Made by a program: the position numbers and the translations under genes. From assembly GCF_001224225.1 (NCBI RefSeq), contig NZ_CUEE01000003.1, positions 218,491 through 282,490 of the forward strand: DNA of 64,000 nucleotides, given 5' to 3'. Position 1 is the first letter of the stretch. Every line of letters starts with the position of its first letter. This stretch comes from Staphylococcus borealis. GTDB lineage: Bacteria > Bacillota > Bacilli > Staphylococcales > Staphylococcaceae. The notes beneath the pieces are model-generated. The model saw only the letters and a list, made by a program, of their open reading frames with translations, had not been told where the DNA came from and made no database searches. Of this stretch, positions 31,392 through 41,562 are shown piece by piece.

Positions 31392-32330
31392 TTATAATTT
31401 TTGGCGTAATGCTTGCGCTAAGTCTTCAAATTCGTCCCAACTGTATACAGATACTCCGGACGCATTAGGGTGTCCTCCACCACCAAATTGATTAGCGATA
31501 TCATTAATAGTAATCCCTTTTGAGCGAATGCGGCATCTAATTTGATCCCCTTCGTCTACACCAAACATCCATATTTTCAAACCGCTAATATCTGCTACAG
31601 TATTTACAAATTGAGATGCTTCGTTGGGTTGGATATTAAATTGTTTTAATATATCATTTGTAATTCGAATTTGACAATATTCATGGGAATCTGAAAGCTC
31701 AAAATGCTGCAAAATATATCCTTGAAACGGCATTAATTTAGGATCTTTTTCTGACATCTTATTTAACTCAGCATTATGATTAAATGGAAATGCTAATAAT
31801 TGACTAGCGACTTCCATCGTGTGCGTCGATGTATTACTGAATAAGAAACGTCCAGTATCACCCACTATACCTAGATATAATACACGTGCGACATGTTCAT
31901 CGATAATGCTAAGATCATTAAAATGAGTAATAAAATCAAATATAATTTCACTTGTTGATGATGCTTCTGTATTAACATAATTGATTTCCCCATATTGATC
32001 GATTGCCGGATGATGATCGATTTTAATTAATGCTTGTCCGTTAGCGTATCTTTGATCATCAATACGAGGCGCATTAGCTGTATCACAGACAATGACGAGT
32101 GCATCGTTGTATACATTATCTTCGACTGTATCTAACTCTCCTATAAATGATAAAGATGGCTCTCCTTCACCAGTTGCGTATATATTTTTTTCAGGAAACT
32201 TACGTTCAAGATACAACTTTAATCCAAGTTGAGAACCGTAAGCATCTGGATCGGGTCTTACGTGTCTATGAATAATAATTGTATTCGCTTCTTTTATTTT
32301 GTTCATAATCTCATTAAAAATTTCTACCAT
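31392..32330 (-). CDS. nrnA: DHH/DHHA1 phosphoesterase (NrnA/Pde2-like)
   Basis: Cleaves very short RNAs and 3',5'-pAp in Bacillus (NrnA). The staphylococcal homologue is reported as Pde2, which hydrolyses the c-di-AMP breakdown product pApA. The 312 residues show the metal motifs [20 protein letters not shown] and IDHHPAID (the DHH box), and a C-terminal DHHA1 domain with [18 protein letters not shown] ribosome site precedes the ATG. It is soluble. It lies between a CBS-domain protein and dnaE, a conserved neighbourhood in Bacillus too. Confidence 0.9.
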   Translation of the reverse strand: MVEIFNEIMNKIKEANTIIIHRHVRPDPDAYGSQLGLKLYLERKFPEKNIYATGEGEPSLSFIGELDTVEDNVYNDALVIVCDTANAPRIDDQRYANGQALIKIDHHPAIDQYGEINYVNTEASSTSEIIFDFITHFNDLSIIDEHVARVLYLGIVGDTGRFLFSNTSTHTMEVASQLLAFPFNHNAELNKMSEKDPKLMPFQGYILQHFELSDSHEYCQIRITNDILKQFNIQPNEASQFVNTVADISGLKIWMFGVDEGDQIRCRIRSKGITINDIANQFGGGGHPNASGVSVYSWDEFEDLAQALRQKL

Positions 32331-32365
32331 TGTAAAATCTCCTTCTAAAAATATTTCTTTTAAAA

Positions 32366-33670
32366 TTAATTATTTTGCATATCTTCGAACATCTGACAAA
32401 TAATCATTGCATTCGCTACTTTATCATTACCGCTTAACATCGTGACTTCTAATTTAGCAAAATTACGTCCAACATCAAGCATATCGTATTCTACGCTTAT
32501 AGATGCTTCGATAGGCACTGTTTTAATATAAATAATGTTTAAACTTTCAATCATTACATCGACTTTTTTATATTTACGTAATTGGTGTTTAATTGTCTCT
32601 TCAATAATTGCAACGAAGACGGCTTTACTGAGTGTACCGTACTGATTAGTCAATAATGGAGATACTTCCACTGAAATAGCATTTTGGGCAATTGTGATAT
32701 GTTTTGCTATCTGATCATTAATGGTCTCACCGATTTGGGGTTGTCTGCCAATCAGTTGCATTGCTTTCAAAACATCATCTCTCGTAATGACACCTATCGC
32801 TTTTTTATTTTGTGTTACTGGTAATATTTCAATACCTTCCCAAATCATAATATGTGCGCAACTCGCTACTGTTGTGTTTAATTCCACATTGATGGGACGT
32901 TTAGTCATCACCTTAGCAATCGTATCATCGGCATTCATTTGTATAACTTCTTTACTCGTGACGATACCAACTAATCTCCAATCCTTATCTACAACAGGAA
33001 ATCTAGAATGTCCAGTTACTTTTGCACGTGATTTATAATCTTTTATTCCCATCTCATCAAAAACAACTGTCATATCATTAATCGGCTTTACGATATCTTC
33101 TACGATTAGAATTTCTTTTCGAATCATTTGGTTATACATCGCTCTATTAATAATATTTGCTACTAGAAATGTATCATAATTTGAAGATAGGATTGGTAAA
33201 TCATGTTTATTGGCATAATCAATAATCTTTTGAGTGGTTTTAAAACCGCCTGTTATCAGTACGCCACTCCCTCTTTTTAAAGCTTCTAATTGAACATCTG
33301 GTCTATTCCCAACAATTAAAAGTGTATGATGACTTAAATACTTAACGACATCTTTAAGTTCCATAGCGCCAATCGCAAATTTAGAAACACTTTTCGATAA
33401 TCCATTTTTACCACCGATGATATCGCCATCAATTATTTTTAATATTTCTTTGAACGTCAAATTTTCAATTTCTTCTCGGTTCTTTTTATCAATACGTACT
33501 GTACCAACTCTATCTATGGTAGTTACTAATCCGAGTTGACCTGCATCTTTAATAGCTCTATATGCTGTCCCCTCTGATACCTTCATTACTTTGGCAACTT
33601 TCCTGACAGAAATTTTTTGGCCAACATTTAATGATTCTATGTATGCTATGATTTGTTCATGTTTAGTCAT
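32366..33670 (-). CDS. ytoI: HTH-DRTGG-CBS-hotdog regulator (YtoI family)
   Basis: Probable nucleotide-sensing regulator of unknown target. In 434 residues I see an N-terminal helix-turn-helix (IRK-type [21 protein letters not shown], about 19-40). A DRTGG-like domain (about 75-185) is followed by two CBS motifs (about 195-310, with [19 protein letters not shown] and [19 protein letters not shown]). The C-terminal hotdog thioesterase-like domain has [22 protein letters not shown] pairs commonly bind adenine nucleotides, so co-transcription with a pApA/pAp hydrolase is suggestive, but the ligand is not known. Confidence 0.85.
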   Translation of the reverse strand: MTKHEQIIAYIESLNVGQKISVRKVAKVMKVSEGTAYRAIKDAGQLGLVTTIDRVGTVRIDKKNREEIENLTFKEILKIIDGDIIGGKNGLSKSVSKFAIGAMELKDVVKYLSHHTLLIVGNRPDVQLEALKRGSGVLITGGFKTTQKIIDYANKHDLPILSSNYDTFLVANIINRAMYNQMIRKEILIVEDIVKPINDMTVVFDEMGIKDYKSRAKVTGHSRFPVVDKDWRLVGIVTSKEVIQMNADDTIAKVMTKRPINVELNTTVASCAHIMIWEGIEILPVTQNKKAIGVITRDDVLKAMQLIGRQPQIGETINDQIAKHITIAQNAISVEVSPLLTNQYGTLSKAVFVAIIEETIKHQLRKYKKVDVMIESLNIIYIKTVPIEASISVEYDMLDVGRNFAKLEVTMLSGNDKVANAMIICQMFEDMQNN

Positions 33671-33897
33671 TGAAATACCTCTTTATAATGTACAGTGTTG
33701 TATTTATTATAACTTTTTAAACCAAAAAAATCGATTTAGAAAATGCAAATTTATCCGTCTTAAATAAGCATAATGAGTTTGATTTTTTATTAAATATTAA
33801 ATCAAGTTATGTAAATTAAATATTTAATTATTTTAATTATATACATTGGTAAAATTAAAATATTTTATATATAATTGAATGTGAGGAGGGATGACCT

Positions 33898-34311
33898 ATG
33901 TATAAAAATATTTTATTAGGTGTAGATACTCAATTAAAAAATGAGAAAGCGTTAAAAGAAGTATCAAAATTGGCAGGTCCAGATACTGTAGTAACTATTT
34001 TAAATGCGATTGGTGAGCAAGATGCCCAAGCATCAATTAAAGCTGGTACACATATTAATGAATTGACTGAGAAACGTAGTCGATTATTAGAAAAAACACG
34101 TACTACTTTAGAGGATTATGGCATTGATTACGATCAAATCATTGTACGTGGAAACCCTAAAGATGAATTAGTAAAACACGCAAATAGCGGTAAATACGAA
34201 ATTGTTGTATTAAGTAACCGTAAAGCTGAATCACAGAAAAAATTCGTACTAGGAAGCGTAAGCCACAAAGTAGCAAAACGTGCTACCATCCCTGTATTAA
34301 TTGTAAAATAG
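33898..34311 (+). CDS. Universal stress protein (UspA family)
   Basis: Small cytoplasmic UspA-fold protein of 137 residues, starting MYKNILLGVDTQ. The C-terminal ATP-type motif is only partly kept: SNRKAESQKKFVLGSVSHKVAKRATIPVLIV, with the GSVS part intact but the first G-x-x-G altered to NRKA. ATP binding is therefore less certain than for the second copy at 37837. A strong GAGGAGGGATGACCT ribosome site precedes it. Divergent from ytoI across 227 AT-rich bases. The role in stress or stationary phase is inferred from the family. Confidence 0.85.
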   Translation: MYKNILLGVDTQLKNEKALKEVSKLAGPDTVVTILNAIGEQDAQASIKAGTHINELTEKRSRLLEKTRTTLEDYGIDYDQIIVRGNPKDELVKHANSGKYEIVVLSNRKAESQKKFVLGSVSHKVAKRATIPVLIVK

Positions 34312-34347
34312 TTAGTAAACTGTTTGAAATAAAAATTAATTTACTAG

Positions 34348-34385
34348 GGAGCGGGACAGAAATAACAAAATTCGTTGTCCTCCCC
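34348..34385. repeat. Dispersed hairpin with degraded STAR-type tail
   Basis: GGGAGCGGGACA pairs with TTGTCCTCCCC. The following bases to about 34510 (TTCTCTTCGCTGGGGTATGGCC, TCAGCCACCTACTGCC) look like a decayed relative of the STAR-containing element at 55750. No gene is present in this 283-base gap. Confidence 0.55.
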
Positions 34386-34513
34386 ATCCGGCTTTGTTTG
34401 TAGAATTTCTTAGTGAAGTTCTCTTCGCTGGGGTATGGCCGTTAAAGAGGGCTAAGTTTGAAAAAGTTTGATTTAAGTCTATTTTCAAATCAGCCACCTA
34501 CTGCCAAAATGAT

Positions 34514-34552
34514 AAATAGGCTGAGACATATGACTATGTCCCAGCCTATTTT
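34514..34552. terminator. Bidirectional terminator between usp and ytkL
   Basis: AAATAGGCTGAGACATA pairs with TATGTCCCAGCCTATTT around TGAC, with T and A runs on the flanks. Serves the convergent genes. Confidence 0.85.
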
Positions 34553-34594
34553 GTGTGCATTATGAAATAATTTATAAGTTCATTTACGATTAAA

Positions 34595-35284
34595 TTAGAA
34601 AGTGACTGATTCACCAGGTTCTAATATTTGTACCTCACCTTCATGAACTGCATCTTTAAATTGCTGAGGATCTTGTTCAATTAAAGGGAATGTATTGTAA
34701 TGTACAGGAACAGAGATGTTTGGTTTTACAAATTCATTGATGGCATAGCTCGCATCATCAATACCCATTGTAAAATTATCGCCAATCGGAACAAAGCAAA
34801 CATCAACTGGGTGTCTATCAGCGATTAACTTCATATCACTAAATAATCCTGTATCACCCATGTGATAAATTGTTTTACCTTCTACTTCTAGAATGAGTCC
34901 CATAGGCATTCCTAAATATACCGGTATACCATTTTCATGCGTAAAGCTAGAACTATGGAAAGCTTGTACGTATTTTACACTACCAAAATCAAATGTTGCT
35001 TTCCCACCAATATTCATGCCATGCACGTCTTCTACACCATAATAAGTGCTTAAATACCCTTGTAACTCAGCAGAGCCTATTACAGTTGCGTGATTACGAT
35101 TTGCTAATTCTACTACATCCCCAAAGTGATCAGCATGACCATGCGTTAAGATGATATAATCTACATCTAAGGTTTGTTCATCTAAATCACATTTGTCATT
35201 ACCTGAAATAAATGGATCTACAATTACTTTTTTACCATTACCTTCAAAATAAATCGTTGATTGACCATGAAAAGAAAGTTTCAT
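34595..35284 (-). CDS. ytkL: Metal-dependent hydrolase of the UPF0173 family (YtkL)
   Basis: A metallo-beta-lactamase fold protein of 229 residues with unknown substrate. The metal site is complete: [11 protein letters not shown] (HxHxDH, about 46-56), the later His in [12 protein letters not shown], Asp in YHMGDTGLF and His in VPVHYNTF. It lacks a signal peptide and is probably cytoplasmic. A TAGGAGG ribosome site precedes the ATG. It diverges from pepQ, as in other staphylococci and in Bacillus, where the gene is ytkL. No function is inferred beyond a zinc hydrolase. Confidence 0.88.
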   Translation of the reverse strand: MKLSFHGQSTIYFEGNGKKVIVDPFISGNDKCDLDEQTLDVDYIILTHGHADHFGDVVELANRNHATVIGSAELQGYLSTYYGVEDVHGMNIGGKATFDFGSVKYVQAFHSSSFTHENGIPVYLGMPMGLILEVEGKTIYHMGDTGLFSDMKLIADRHPVDVCFVPIGDNFTMGIDDASYAINEFVKPNISVPVHYNTFPLIEQDPQQFKDAVHEGEVQILEPGESVTF

Positions 35285-35439
35285 AATTATAGCCTCCTAT
35301 AGCTTGATTAATTGTATTATACCCTAGCTATAAAAACTTATAACATAAACTGGAAATAAACCATTACTTTATTAAATCATTTTGAATTATCGTTCAATTA
35401 GACGTAAAATTAAACTAAATACTTAATGGAGATGATTAG

Positions 35440-36495
35440 ATGAGTAAAATTGAAACAATAATTGAACAATTAAACCAAGCGAAAGCTGATGCGGCATGGA
35501 TAACAACGCCACTGAATGTATTCTACTTCACTGGATATAGAAGTGAACCTCATGAGAGATTATTCGCTCTTTTAATTACTTCAGATGGAAGTCAAACGTT
35601 ATATTGTCCTAAGATGGAAGTTGAAGAAGTGAAACGTTCTTCGTTTGATGGAAAAATCATTGGTTATTTGGACACTGAGAATCCATTTGAAATTGAACCA
35701 CGCTCATTTAATAAATTATTAATTGAAAGCGAACATTTAACTGTCAAACGTCAACGTGAATTAACTCAGAACTTTGGCGTACAACACTATGGTGATATTG
35801 ATCAAACAATCAAAGATTTACGTAACATTAAAAATGATTCAGAAATCGAAAATATTCGTGAAGCTGCAAAACTAGCCGATAAGTGTATTGAAATCGGAAC
35901 AGCATTCTTAAAAGTTGGTATAACAGAACGAGAAGTTGTTAATCACATTGAAAATGAAATCAAAAAATATGGTGTGAGTGAAATGAGTTTCGACACAATG
36001 GTACTATTTGGTGATCACGCTGCTTCACCTCATGGAACACCAGGTGACCGAAAATTAGTCAATGATGAATATGTATTATTTGATTTAGGTGTAATATACA
36101 ATCACTATTGCAGTGATATGACACGCACAGTTAAATTTGGTACCCCTTCTGAAGAAGCACAAACCATTTATAAAATTGTTTTAGAAGCGGAAACAAGCGC
36201 TATAAAAGCCATTAAAGCAGGTGTACCTTTACAAGATATCGATCAAATTGCTAGAGATATCATCAGTAACGCTGGATATGGTGAGTATTTCCCACATCGA
36301 TTAGGCCACGGTCTTGGCTTAGAAGAACATGAATACCAAGATGTTTCAAGTAGCAATACGAATTTACTTGAAGCTGGAATGGTTATTACGATTGAACCAG
36401 GAATTTACGTACCGAATGTTGCAGGCGTTCGTATTGAGGATGATATATTAGTCACTGAAGATGGTTGTGAAATTCTGACACATTACGATAAATAA
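35440..36495 (+). CDS. pepQ: Xaa-Pro dipeptidase / aminopeptidase P-like (M24)
   Basis: Cleaves dipeptides or peptides with proline in second position. The 351 residues have an N-terminal creatinase-like domain and a C-terminal pita-bread M24 domain. The five metal ligands are in place: FDLG...DMTRT (two Asp), [13 protein letters not shown] (His), TIEPGIY (Glu) and RIEDD (Glu). Start supported by AATGGAGATGATTAG. Convergent with ald, with a shared terminator. PepQ versus PepP cannot be settled from motifs alone; the length favours PepQ. Confidence 0.88.
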   Translation: MSKIETIIEQLNQAKADAAWITTPLNVFYFTGYRSEPHERLFALLITSDGSQTLYCPKMEVEEVKRSSFDGKIIGYLDTENPFEIEPRSFNKLLIESEHLTVKRQRELTQNFGVQHYGDIDQTIKDLRNIKNDSEIENIREAAKLADKCIEIGTAFLKVGITEREVVNHIENEIKKYGVSEMSFDTMVLFGDHAASPHGTPGDRKLVNDEYVLFDLGVIYNHYCSDMTRTVKFGTPSEEAQTIYKIVLEAETSAIKAIKAGVPLQDIDQIARDIISNAGYGEYFPHRLGHGLGLEEHEYQDVSSSNTNLLEAGMVITIEPGIYVPNVAGVRIEDDILVTEDGCEILTHYDK

Positions 36496-36502
36496 AATTT
36501 AA

Positions 36503-36556
36503 AAAATCCAGTTGTACTTATAGACTATGATAATCTATAAACAACTGGATTATTTT
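36503..36556. terminator. Bidirectional terminator pepQ/ald
   Basis: AATCCAGTTGT and ACAACTGGATT pair, with an inner TTATAGA/TCTATAA helix. Flanking A and T runs on both sides serve both genes. Confidence 0.85.
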
Positions 36557-36571
36557 TATTACAATCGTTTA

Positions 36572-37693
36572 TTAATCTTCTTTAAGTGCTTCTTCGATAG
36601 AAGTATATTCTAAACCAAAGGCTTCAGCTACACCTTTGTGTGTAACATGTCCTTTGTAAGTATTTAAACCTAATGATAACGCATGGTTAGCTTTAAATGC
36701 TTCACGGAAGCCTTTACTTGCTAATAATTGCGCATATGGTAATGTTGCATTATTTAATGCAATTGTAGACGTACGTGGTACTGCACCTGGCATATTAGCA
36801 ACAGCATAGTGAACAACACCATGTTTGACATATGTTGGATCATCATGTGTTGTGATTTTGTCAGTCGTTTCAAAAATACCACCTTGGTCAATAGCAATGT
36901 CGACGATAACTGAACCATCTTTCATTTGTTTGATCATGTCTTCAGTTACCAAGTTAGGTGCTTTGGCACCAGGAATTAATACGGCACCGATAACTAAATC
37001 ACTTTCTTTAACAGCATTTTCGATATTTAATGGGTTAGACATGATTGTGTTCACACGGCCATCAAATAAATCATCTAATTCAGCTAAACGTTTAGGATTA
37101 ACATCTAAAATAGTAACGTTGGCACCTAAACCTAATGCGATTTTCGCTGCATTTGTACCAGCTTGACCGCCACCGATAATAGTTACTTTACCTTTTGGTA
37201 CCCCAGGTACACCGGCAAGTAAAATACCCATTCCACCGTTAAATTTTTGTAGGAATTGTGATCCAACTTGTGCAGACATACGTCCTGCAACTTCACTCAT
37301 TGGTGTTAATAATGGTAATGAACGGTCAGGTAATTGAACCGTTTCATAGGCAATACCTACGACTTTGTTGTCAACTAACGCTTGAGTTAATTTTTCTTCA
37401 TTAGCAAGATGTAAGTATGTAAATAAGATTAAGTCTTCTTTGAAATATTTATACTCTTCTTCTAATGGTTCTTTAACTTTGATAACCATTTCTACATCCC
37501 ATACAGATGATTGTTCAGATACAATTTCAGCACCTGCATCTTTGTAGTCTTTATCTTCAAAGAATGAACCTAATCCAGCATCTTTCTCAACAAGTACAGT
37601 ATGACCTTGTTCTACTAATGCATGTACACCACTTGGTGATAAACCAACTCTATTTTCGTTATTTTTTATCTCTTTTGGAATACCAATTTTCAT
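36572..37693 (-). CDS. ald: Alanine dehydrogenase
   Basis: Reversible deamination of L-alanine to pyruvate and ammonia with NAD. The 373 residues begin [16 protein letters not shown] and include the pyruvate-site KVKEP, the nucleotide-binding [22 protein letters not shown] and [10 protein letters not shown] start at the ATG 37691-37693 because GGAGG lies eight bases before it. A longer in-frame start adding 16 residues would lie upstream of that ribosome site. Supplies pyruvate to acetyl-CoA and acetate metabolism (ackA nearby). Divergent from the second Usp gene. Confidence 0.95.
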   Translation of the reverse strand: MKIGIPKEIKNNENRVGLSPSGVHALVEQGHTVLVEKDAGLGSFFEDKDYKDAGAEIVSEQSSVWDVEMVIKVKEPLEEEYKYFKEDLILFTYLHLANEEKLTQALVDNKVVGIAYETVQLPDRSLPLLTPMSEVAGRMSAQVGSQFLQKFNGGMGILLAGVPGVPKGKVTIIGGGQAGTNAAKIALGLGANVTILDVNPKRLAELDDLFDGRVNTIMSNPLNIENAVKESDLVIGAVLIPGAKAPNLVTEDMIKQMKDGSVIVDIAIDQGGIFETTDKITTHDDPTYVKHGVVHYAVANMPGAVPRTSTIALNNATLPYAQLLASKGFREAFKANHALSLGLNTYKGHVTHKGVAEAFGLEYTSIEEALKED

Positions 37694-37836
37694 TCCATCC
37701 ACCTCCATCACTATCGTAACGCTAAACCAATGAAAGCGCAATCAGAAAAAGTACACATTATTGTTAAAATATAAAGAATAAATATTCTGAAATTTGTGGT
37801 AAAATATAAGTAAGAAAAGCTAAGGGGGTTATTAAG

Positions 37837-38334
37837 ATGTTAACATACAAAAACATTTTAATCGCAGTTGATGGTTCACACGAAGCTGAGTGGGCTTTCA
37901 ATAAAGCAGTAGACGTAGCTAAACGTAATGACGCTAAATTAACTATAGTGAACATTATCGATTCAAGAACATATTCTTCTTATGAAGTATATGATGCACA
38001 ATTCACTGAGAAATCTAAAAGTTTCTCTGAAGAATTATTGAAAGGTTACCAAGAAGTAGCAACACGCGCAGGCGTAACTAATGTCGAAACTCGATTAGAA
38101 TTTGGTTCTCCAAAAGCTATCATCCCTAAGAAATTAGCAAGTGAATTAGGTGCCGATTTAATTATGTGTGGTACTTCAGGCTTAAACGCAGTAGAACGAT
38201 TCATCGTAGGTTCTGTATCTGAGGCTATCGTTCGTCATGCACCATGTGATGTATTAGTTGTACGTACAGAAGAAATTCCTGAAGATTTCCAACCTGAAGT
38301 TGCAACACCTGAATTTAGACAACAATATTCATAA
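37837..38334 (+). CDS. Universal stress protein with complete ATP motif
   Basis: A UspA-family protein of 165 residues (TYKNILIAVDGSHEAEWAFNKAVD at the N-terminus). The C-terminal nucleotide motif is intact: GTSGLNAVERFIVGSVSEAIVRHAPCDVLVV fits G-2x-G-9x-G-S. It is likely an ATP-binding cytoplasmic Usp. An extended -10 TGGTAAAAT lies about 25-30 bases before the start, and an AAGGGGG ribosome site is present. It sits between ald and ackA, genes of pyruvate and acetate metabolism, so a stationary-phase or energy-stress role is plausible but inferred. Confidence 0.9.
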   Translation: MLTYKNILIAVDGSHEAEWAFNKAVDVAKRNDAKLTIVNIIDSRTYSSYEVYDAQFTEKSKSFSEELLKGYQEVATRAGVTNVETRLEFGSPKAIIPKKLASELGADLIMCGTSGLNAVERFIVGSVSEAIVRHAPCDVLVVRTEEIPEDFQPEVATPEFRQQYS

Positions 38335-38358
38335 GATTAAAGCACAATCGATGTAATC

Positions 38359-38396
38359 AAAAATGGGATAGAGTTTAATGCTCTATCCCATTTTTT
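38359..38396 (+). terminator. usp terminator
   Basis: AAAAATGGGATAGAG pairs with CTCTATCCCATTTTT around TTTAATG, followed by TTTATTT. Confidence 0.88.
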
Positions 38397-38557
38397 ATTT
38401 ATCACCAATACAACATTAGTCCCTCTTAAAATTTTCTTGGAGTCCTAAAATAATATTACTACTGTCATATCATACAGCTAAACCGTAGGAAGTCGATGGT
38501 ATTACTTGAGCATATTCATACTCATTTTAAACAATGATTCGAATTTGTAATCATAAA

Positions 38558-38606
38558 AAAAGCACAAAAATGATGTTTAAAACAACAATCATTTTGTGCT
38601 TTTTGA
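38558..38606 (-). terminator. ackA terminator
   Basis: AAAAAGCACAAAA-TGATG pairs with CATCATTTTGTGCTTTTT (one bulge); T runs on both sides, terminating ackA on the minus strand. Confidence 0.85.
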
Positions 38607-38623
38607 TTTTATCTTCCTAACGA

Positions 38624-39820
38624 TTATAATTCGCCATATTTAACTGTATCTCTAGCAATCATAACTTCTTCATTTGTTGGAATAACAATAACTTTAACTG
38701 GAGAATGTGGGTAATTAATAAATCCTTCTTCGCCATGAATTGCTTCATTTTTCTTAGGATCCCAATAGATGCCCATGAACTCTAATCCTTCTAATACTTT
38801 CGCACGCACTGTTGAAGAGTTCTCACCTACACCAGCTGTGAAGACAATTACATCTACACCATGCATTCTTGTTGCATAAGAGCCGATGTATTTGTGGATT
38901 CTAGAAGCGAATACGTCTAATGCTAATTGCGCACGCTCTTTACCTTCTTCAGCATCACTTTCAAGGTCACGTAAATCACTTGAAGTACCTGAAATACCTA
39001 ATAAACCTGATTCTTTGTTTAATACATTAAGCACTTCTTCAGCACTTTGACCTGTTTTGTGCATAATGAATGGAATTAATGCAGGGTCAATATTACCTGA
39101 ACGTGTACCCATTGTTACACCTGCTAATGGTGTGAATCCCATTGAAGTATCAATTGATTCGCCGCCATCAATGGCCGCGATTGAAGCACCATTACCAATA
39201 TGGCAAGAGATGATACGTAATTCTTCAATTGGTTTATCCATGATTTCGGCTGCACGTTGTGACACGTATTTATGGCTTGTGCCGTGGAAACCATATTTAC
39301 GAATGCCATAATCTTTATAATATTGGTAAGGTAAGCTATATAAATATGATTGTTCTGGCATTGTTTGATGGAATGAAGTATCAAACACTACGACATGTGG
39401 AATATTTGGTAATAATTTTCTGAATGCACGAATTCCCATTAAGTTAGCTGGGTTATGCAATGGTGCTAATTCACATAGTGACTCAATTTTTTCTTCAACT
39501 TCGTCAGTAACTAATGCAGAAGTTGGGAATAACTCACCACCGTGTACGACACGATGTCCAGTACCAGCAATGTCGTTAATATCATCAATGATACCGTGTT
39601 CTTTGAAGCTATCTAACATGATGTTGATTGCTTCTTCATGGTCTTTGATATCTTTAACGTTTTTAATTTTTTCACCATTCACTTCAATTGTGAAAATTGA
39701 GTCTTTAATACCGATACGTTCTACTAAACCTTTTGTTACTATAGTTTCTTCAGGCATTCTAATGAGTTGGAATTTTAAAGAAGAACTACCAGCGTTAATC
39801 GCTAAAACTAAACTAGACAT
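38624..39820 (-). CDS. ackA: Acetate kinase
   Basis: Converts acetyl phosphate and ADP to acetate and ATP, the overflow route during fast growth on glucose. The 398 residues start with the phosphate loop [14 protein letters not shown] (5-18) and show [38 protein letters not shown] and FTAGVGENS, all diagnostic of the ASKHA acetate kinases. A TTGGAGGACAATATAT site precedes the ATG. It is a monocistronic gene with its own promoter at 39860-39888. The preceding methyltransferase gene is adjacent upstream, as in Bacillus (ytxK-ackA). Confidence 0.98.
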   Translation of the reverse strand: MSSLVLAINAGSSSLKFQLIRMPEETIVTKGLVERIGIKDSIFTIEVNGEKIKNVKDIKDHEEAINIMLDSFKEHGIIDDINDIAGTGHRVVHGGELFPTSALVTDEVEEKIESLCELAPLHNPANLMGIRAFRKLLPNIPHVVVFDTSFHQTMPEQSYLYSLPYQYYKDYGIRKYGFHGTSHKYVSQRAAEIMDKPIEELRIISCHIGNGASIAAIDGGESIDTSMGFTPLAGVTMGTRSGNIDPALIPFIMHKTGQSAEEVLNVLNKESGLLGISGTSSDLRDLESDAEEGKERAQLALDVFASRIHKYIGSYATRMHGVDVIVFTAGVGENSSTVRAKVLEGLEFMGIYWDPKKNEAIHGEEGFINYPHSPVKVIVIPTNEEVMIARDTVKYGEL

Positions 39821-39859
39821 ATATATTGTCCTCCAATTTATTAATTAATATCCATATTT

Positions 39860-39888
39860 ATTTAACCATTAATACAGTCATAATTCAA
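39860..39888 (-). promoter_or_regulatory. ackA promoter
   Basis: Minus-strand -35 TTGAAT (39883-39888) and -10 TTAAAT (39860-39865) are spaced by 17 bases. No cre was seen in its vicinity. Confidence 0.5.
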
Positions 39889-39900
39889 GAATATCACAGT

Positions 39901-40848
39901 TTATTTTTTGGGATGATTTTCTTCCATCCAAGAATTCAATTCACTAATAAATCCTTGGAATTGATTTGGATTTTTAAAATCAGGAATATTTGCTAATAAT
40001 ACTTCAACTGGCTTAGTTTCATTCACTTTTTTCTTTTGCAAGATCAATATTGATTTACGCGCATTTTCATTTTTAAATAACGTCTTAGGTAGATTTAAAA
40101 ATGCTTGCATTTCTGTCTCTGTTGCAATGAAATTTTCTAACTGTTTTACATTGTCATCTTCAAATAAATTACTTGGAACGACTAAAAATGTGAAACCTGT
40201 TTGTTTTAAGGCAGTGACTGCTTGTTCAATTAATAAATAATGTGAGTAGCTATGCCCCTCTTTAAAGCCTAATTGCAATTCATGGCTTCGCTCATCTAAA
40301 GGATAATAGCCAATCGGTAAATCACCAATCACAATATCCGCTTCTTCTAATGGTAATGGCATAATTGCATCTTGAGGGTAAACATCAAAAGGGATCTCCA
40401 AGAAATTAGCAAGATGGACACTCACTCTTGATAATACAGGGTCTACTTCAATTAGATGATGCATCACTGTTGTGTCTTTAAGCACCTCATTAACAGAAGC
40501 ACTTAAATGACCAGCTCCACTAGCCATATCTACAACATGTAATTCGTTTTTATTCTCAGTAAATTTCTGAACTAAAAAGCCAAGAATTAATCCAATCGAA
40601 TCAGGCGTAATCTGATGATTTGCTTGGATTGATTCCTCTTGCATTAAACTTAAGTAAGCAAATTGAAATGCCTTTCTACGGTCTTGCAACGTTGCTTGTT
40701 CTAACAATTCACGTTTATTGCGATATACATCCTCCATTGCAAGTCCTAAATTTTCAATGAAACTTTGACCATTTTGCTCATTTAAAGCTTTAGCATTTTC
40801 ATCTAATGTTTTGAAAAGCTTCTCCATCACTGTTTGTTCTTCACTCAT
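39901..40848 (-). CDS. ytxK: Class I SAM-dependent methyltransferase (YtxK family)
   Basis: Protein of 315 residues related to N6-adenine DNA methyltransferases, target unknown. An N-terminal helical region precedes the Rossmann fold, where VVDMASGAGHLS is the SAM-binding motif I. DLPIGYYP occupies the place of the catalytic (D/N)PPY motif with the first Pro replaced by Leu. The start is the ATG at 40846-40848 with AGGATTAGGT upstream; a longer in-frame start lies upstream of the tpx-side hairpin and is rejected. It lies between tpx and ackA, as in Bacillus. No restriction partner is nearby, so it is not a restriction-modification component. Confidence 0.82.
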   Translation of the reverse strand: MSEEQTVMEKLFKTLDENAKALNEQNGQSFIENLGLAMEDVYRNKRELLEQATLQDRRKAFQFAYLSLMQEESIQANHQITPDSIGLILGFLVQKFTENKNELHVVDMASGAGHLSASVNEVLKDTTVMHHLIEVDPVLSRVSVHLANFLEIPFDVYPQDAIMPLPLEEADIVIGDLPIGYYPLDERSHELQLGFKEGHSYSHYLLIEQAVTALKQTGFTFLVVPSNLFEDDNVKQLENFIATETEMQAFLNLPKTLFKNENARKSILILQKKKVNETKPVEVLLANIPDFKNPNQFQGFISELNSWMEENHPKK

Positions 40849-40866
40849 ATACCTAATCCTCTCCAA

Positions 40867-40953
40867 TAAAAAAGTGTCCATCAGGTTTATTTCTGTAAAA
40901 TAATCAACGCTAGCTTTAGATAGCATTATTGAAATAAATATGGACACTTTTAC
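40867..40953 (-). terminator. tpx terminator with long stem
   Basis: AAAAAGTGTCCAT and ATGGACACTTTT pair, with an inner TTTATTTC/GAAATAAA helix and a GCTAGC/GCTATC inner hairpin. The minus strand ends in TTTTTTA. Confidence 0.75.
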
Positions 40954-40979
40954 GTTATATCTATTATCTAAATTGAATA

Positions 40980-41474
40980 TTAAATGTTACGGTATGCTTC
41001 TAATGCAGCATCAAAATTAGGGAAGTCTGTACCTTCACTTACTAATTCTTTATAAACCACTTTATCATTACTATCTAATACGAAGACTGAACGCGCTAAT
41101 AATCTTAACTCTTCCATAACAACACCGTATTGTTGTCCGAATGATAAATCTTTATGGTCACTTAACGTAATCACATTATCTAAACCATTAGATGCACACC
41201 ATCTCTTTTGAGCAAATGGTAAATCGGCAGAAATTGTTAGAACAACGCCATCTTCTTGTGCAGCTTCTTCATTAAATTTACGTGTTTGTTGATCACACAC
41301 ACCAGTATCAATAGAAGGTACTACGCTGATTAATTTCTTTTGACCTTTATAATTTTCTAAACTAACTTCATTTAAATCATTATCCAGTACTTTAAAGTCA
41401 GGCGCTTGTTGCCCTTCTGAAACTTCAGAACCAGTTAAATGAATTGGATTATTTTTAAAAGTAATTTGTGTCAT
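40980..41474 (-). CDS. tpx: Thiol peroxidase (2-Cys peroxiredoxin Tpx)
   Basis: Reduces hydrogen and alkyl peroxides with thioredoxin. The 164-residue protein has the peroxidatic Cys in [15 protein letters not shown] and the resolving Cys in [11 protein letters not shown], the spacing typical of atypical 2-Cys Tpx. A TAGGAGG ribosome site and a promoter at 41502-41530 precede it. I looked for a PerR box (TTATAATnATTATAA) and found only a weak resemblance around the -10, so PerR control is not claimed. Confidence 0.96.
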   Translation of the reverse strand: MTQITFKNNPIHLTGSEVSEGQQAPDFKVLDNDLNEVSLENYKGQKKLISVVPSIDTGVCDQQTRKFNEEAAQEDGVVLTISADLPFAQKRWCASNGLDNVITLSDHKDLSFGQQYGVVMEELRLLARSVFVLDSNDKVVYKELVSEGTDFPNFDAALEAYRNI

Positions 41475-41501
41475 GATGAAATGACCTCCTATAGTATTTT
41501 C

Positions 41502-41530
41502 ATTATATTGTTATCATACGACAGTCATAA
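41502..41530 (-). promoter_or_regulatory. tpx promoter
   Basis: Minus-strand -35 TTATGA (41525-41530), 17 bases, -10 TATAAT (41502-41507). Confidence 0.6.
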
Positions 41531-41562
41531 AACTGAAATCAATCAATTGGAACTGATACATG

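Noticed and set aside
39901..40848. Restriction-modification system around the adenine-methyltransferase-like gene
   Set aside because: Neighbours are tpx and ackA, no nuclease or specificity subunit is present, and the locus is conserved in Bacillus.
40849..40947. 33-residue extension of the YtxK-like methyltransferase
   Set aside because: It runs through the tpx terminator hairpin and lacks a ribosome site.
40867..40953. Riboswitch in front of ytxK
   Set aside because: The structure is a long simple hairpin ending in a T run that closes tpx; no known aptamer blocks are present.
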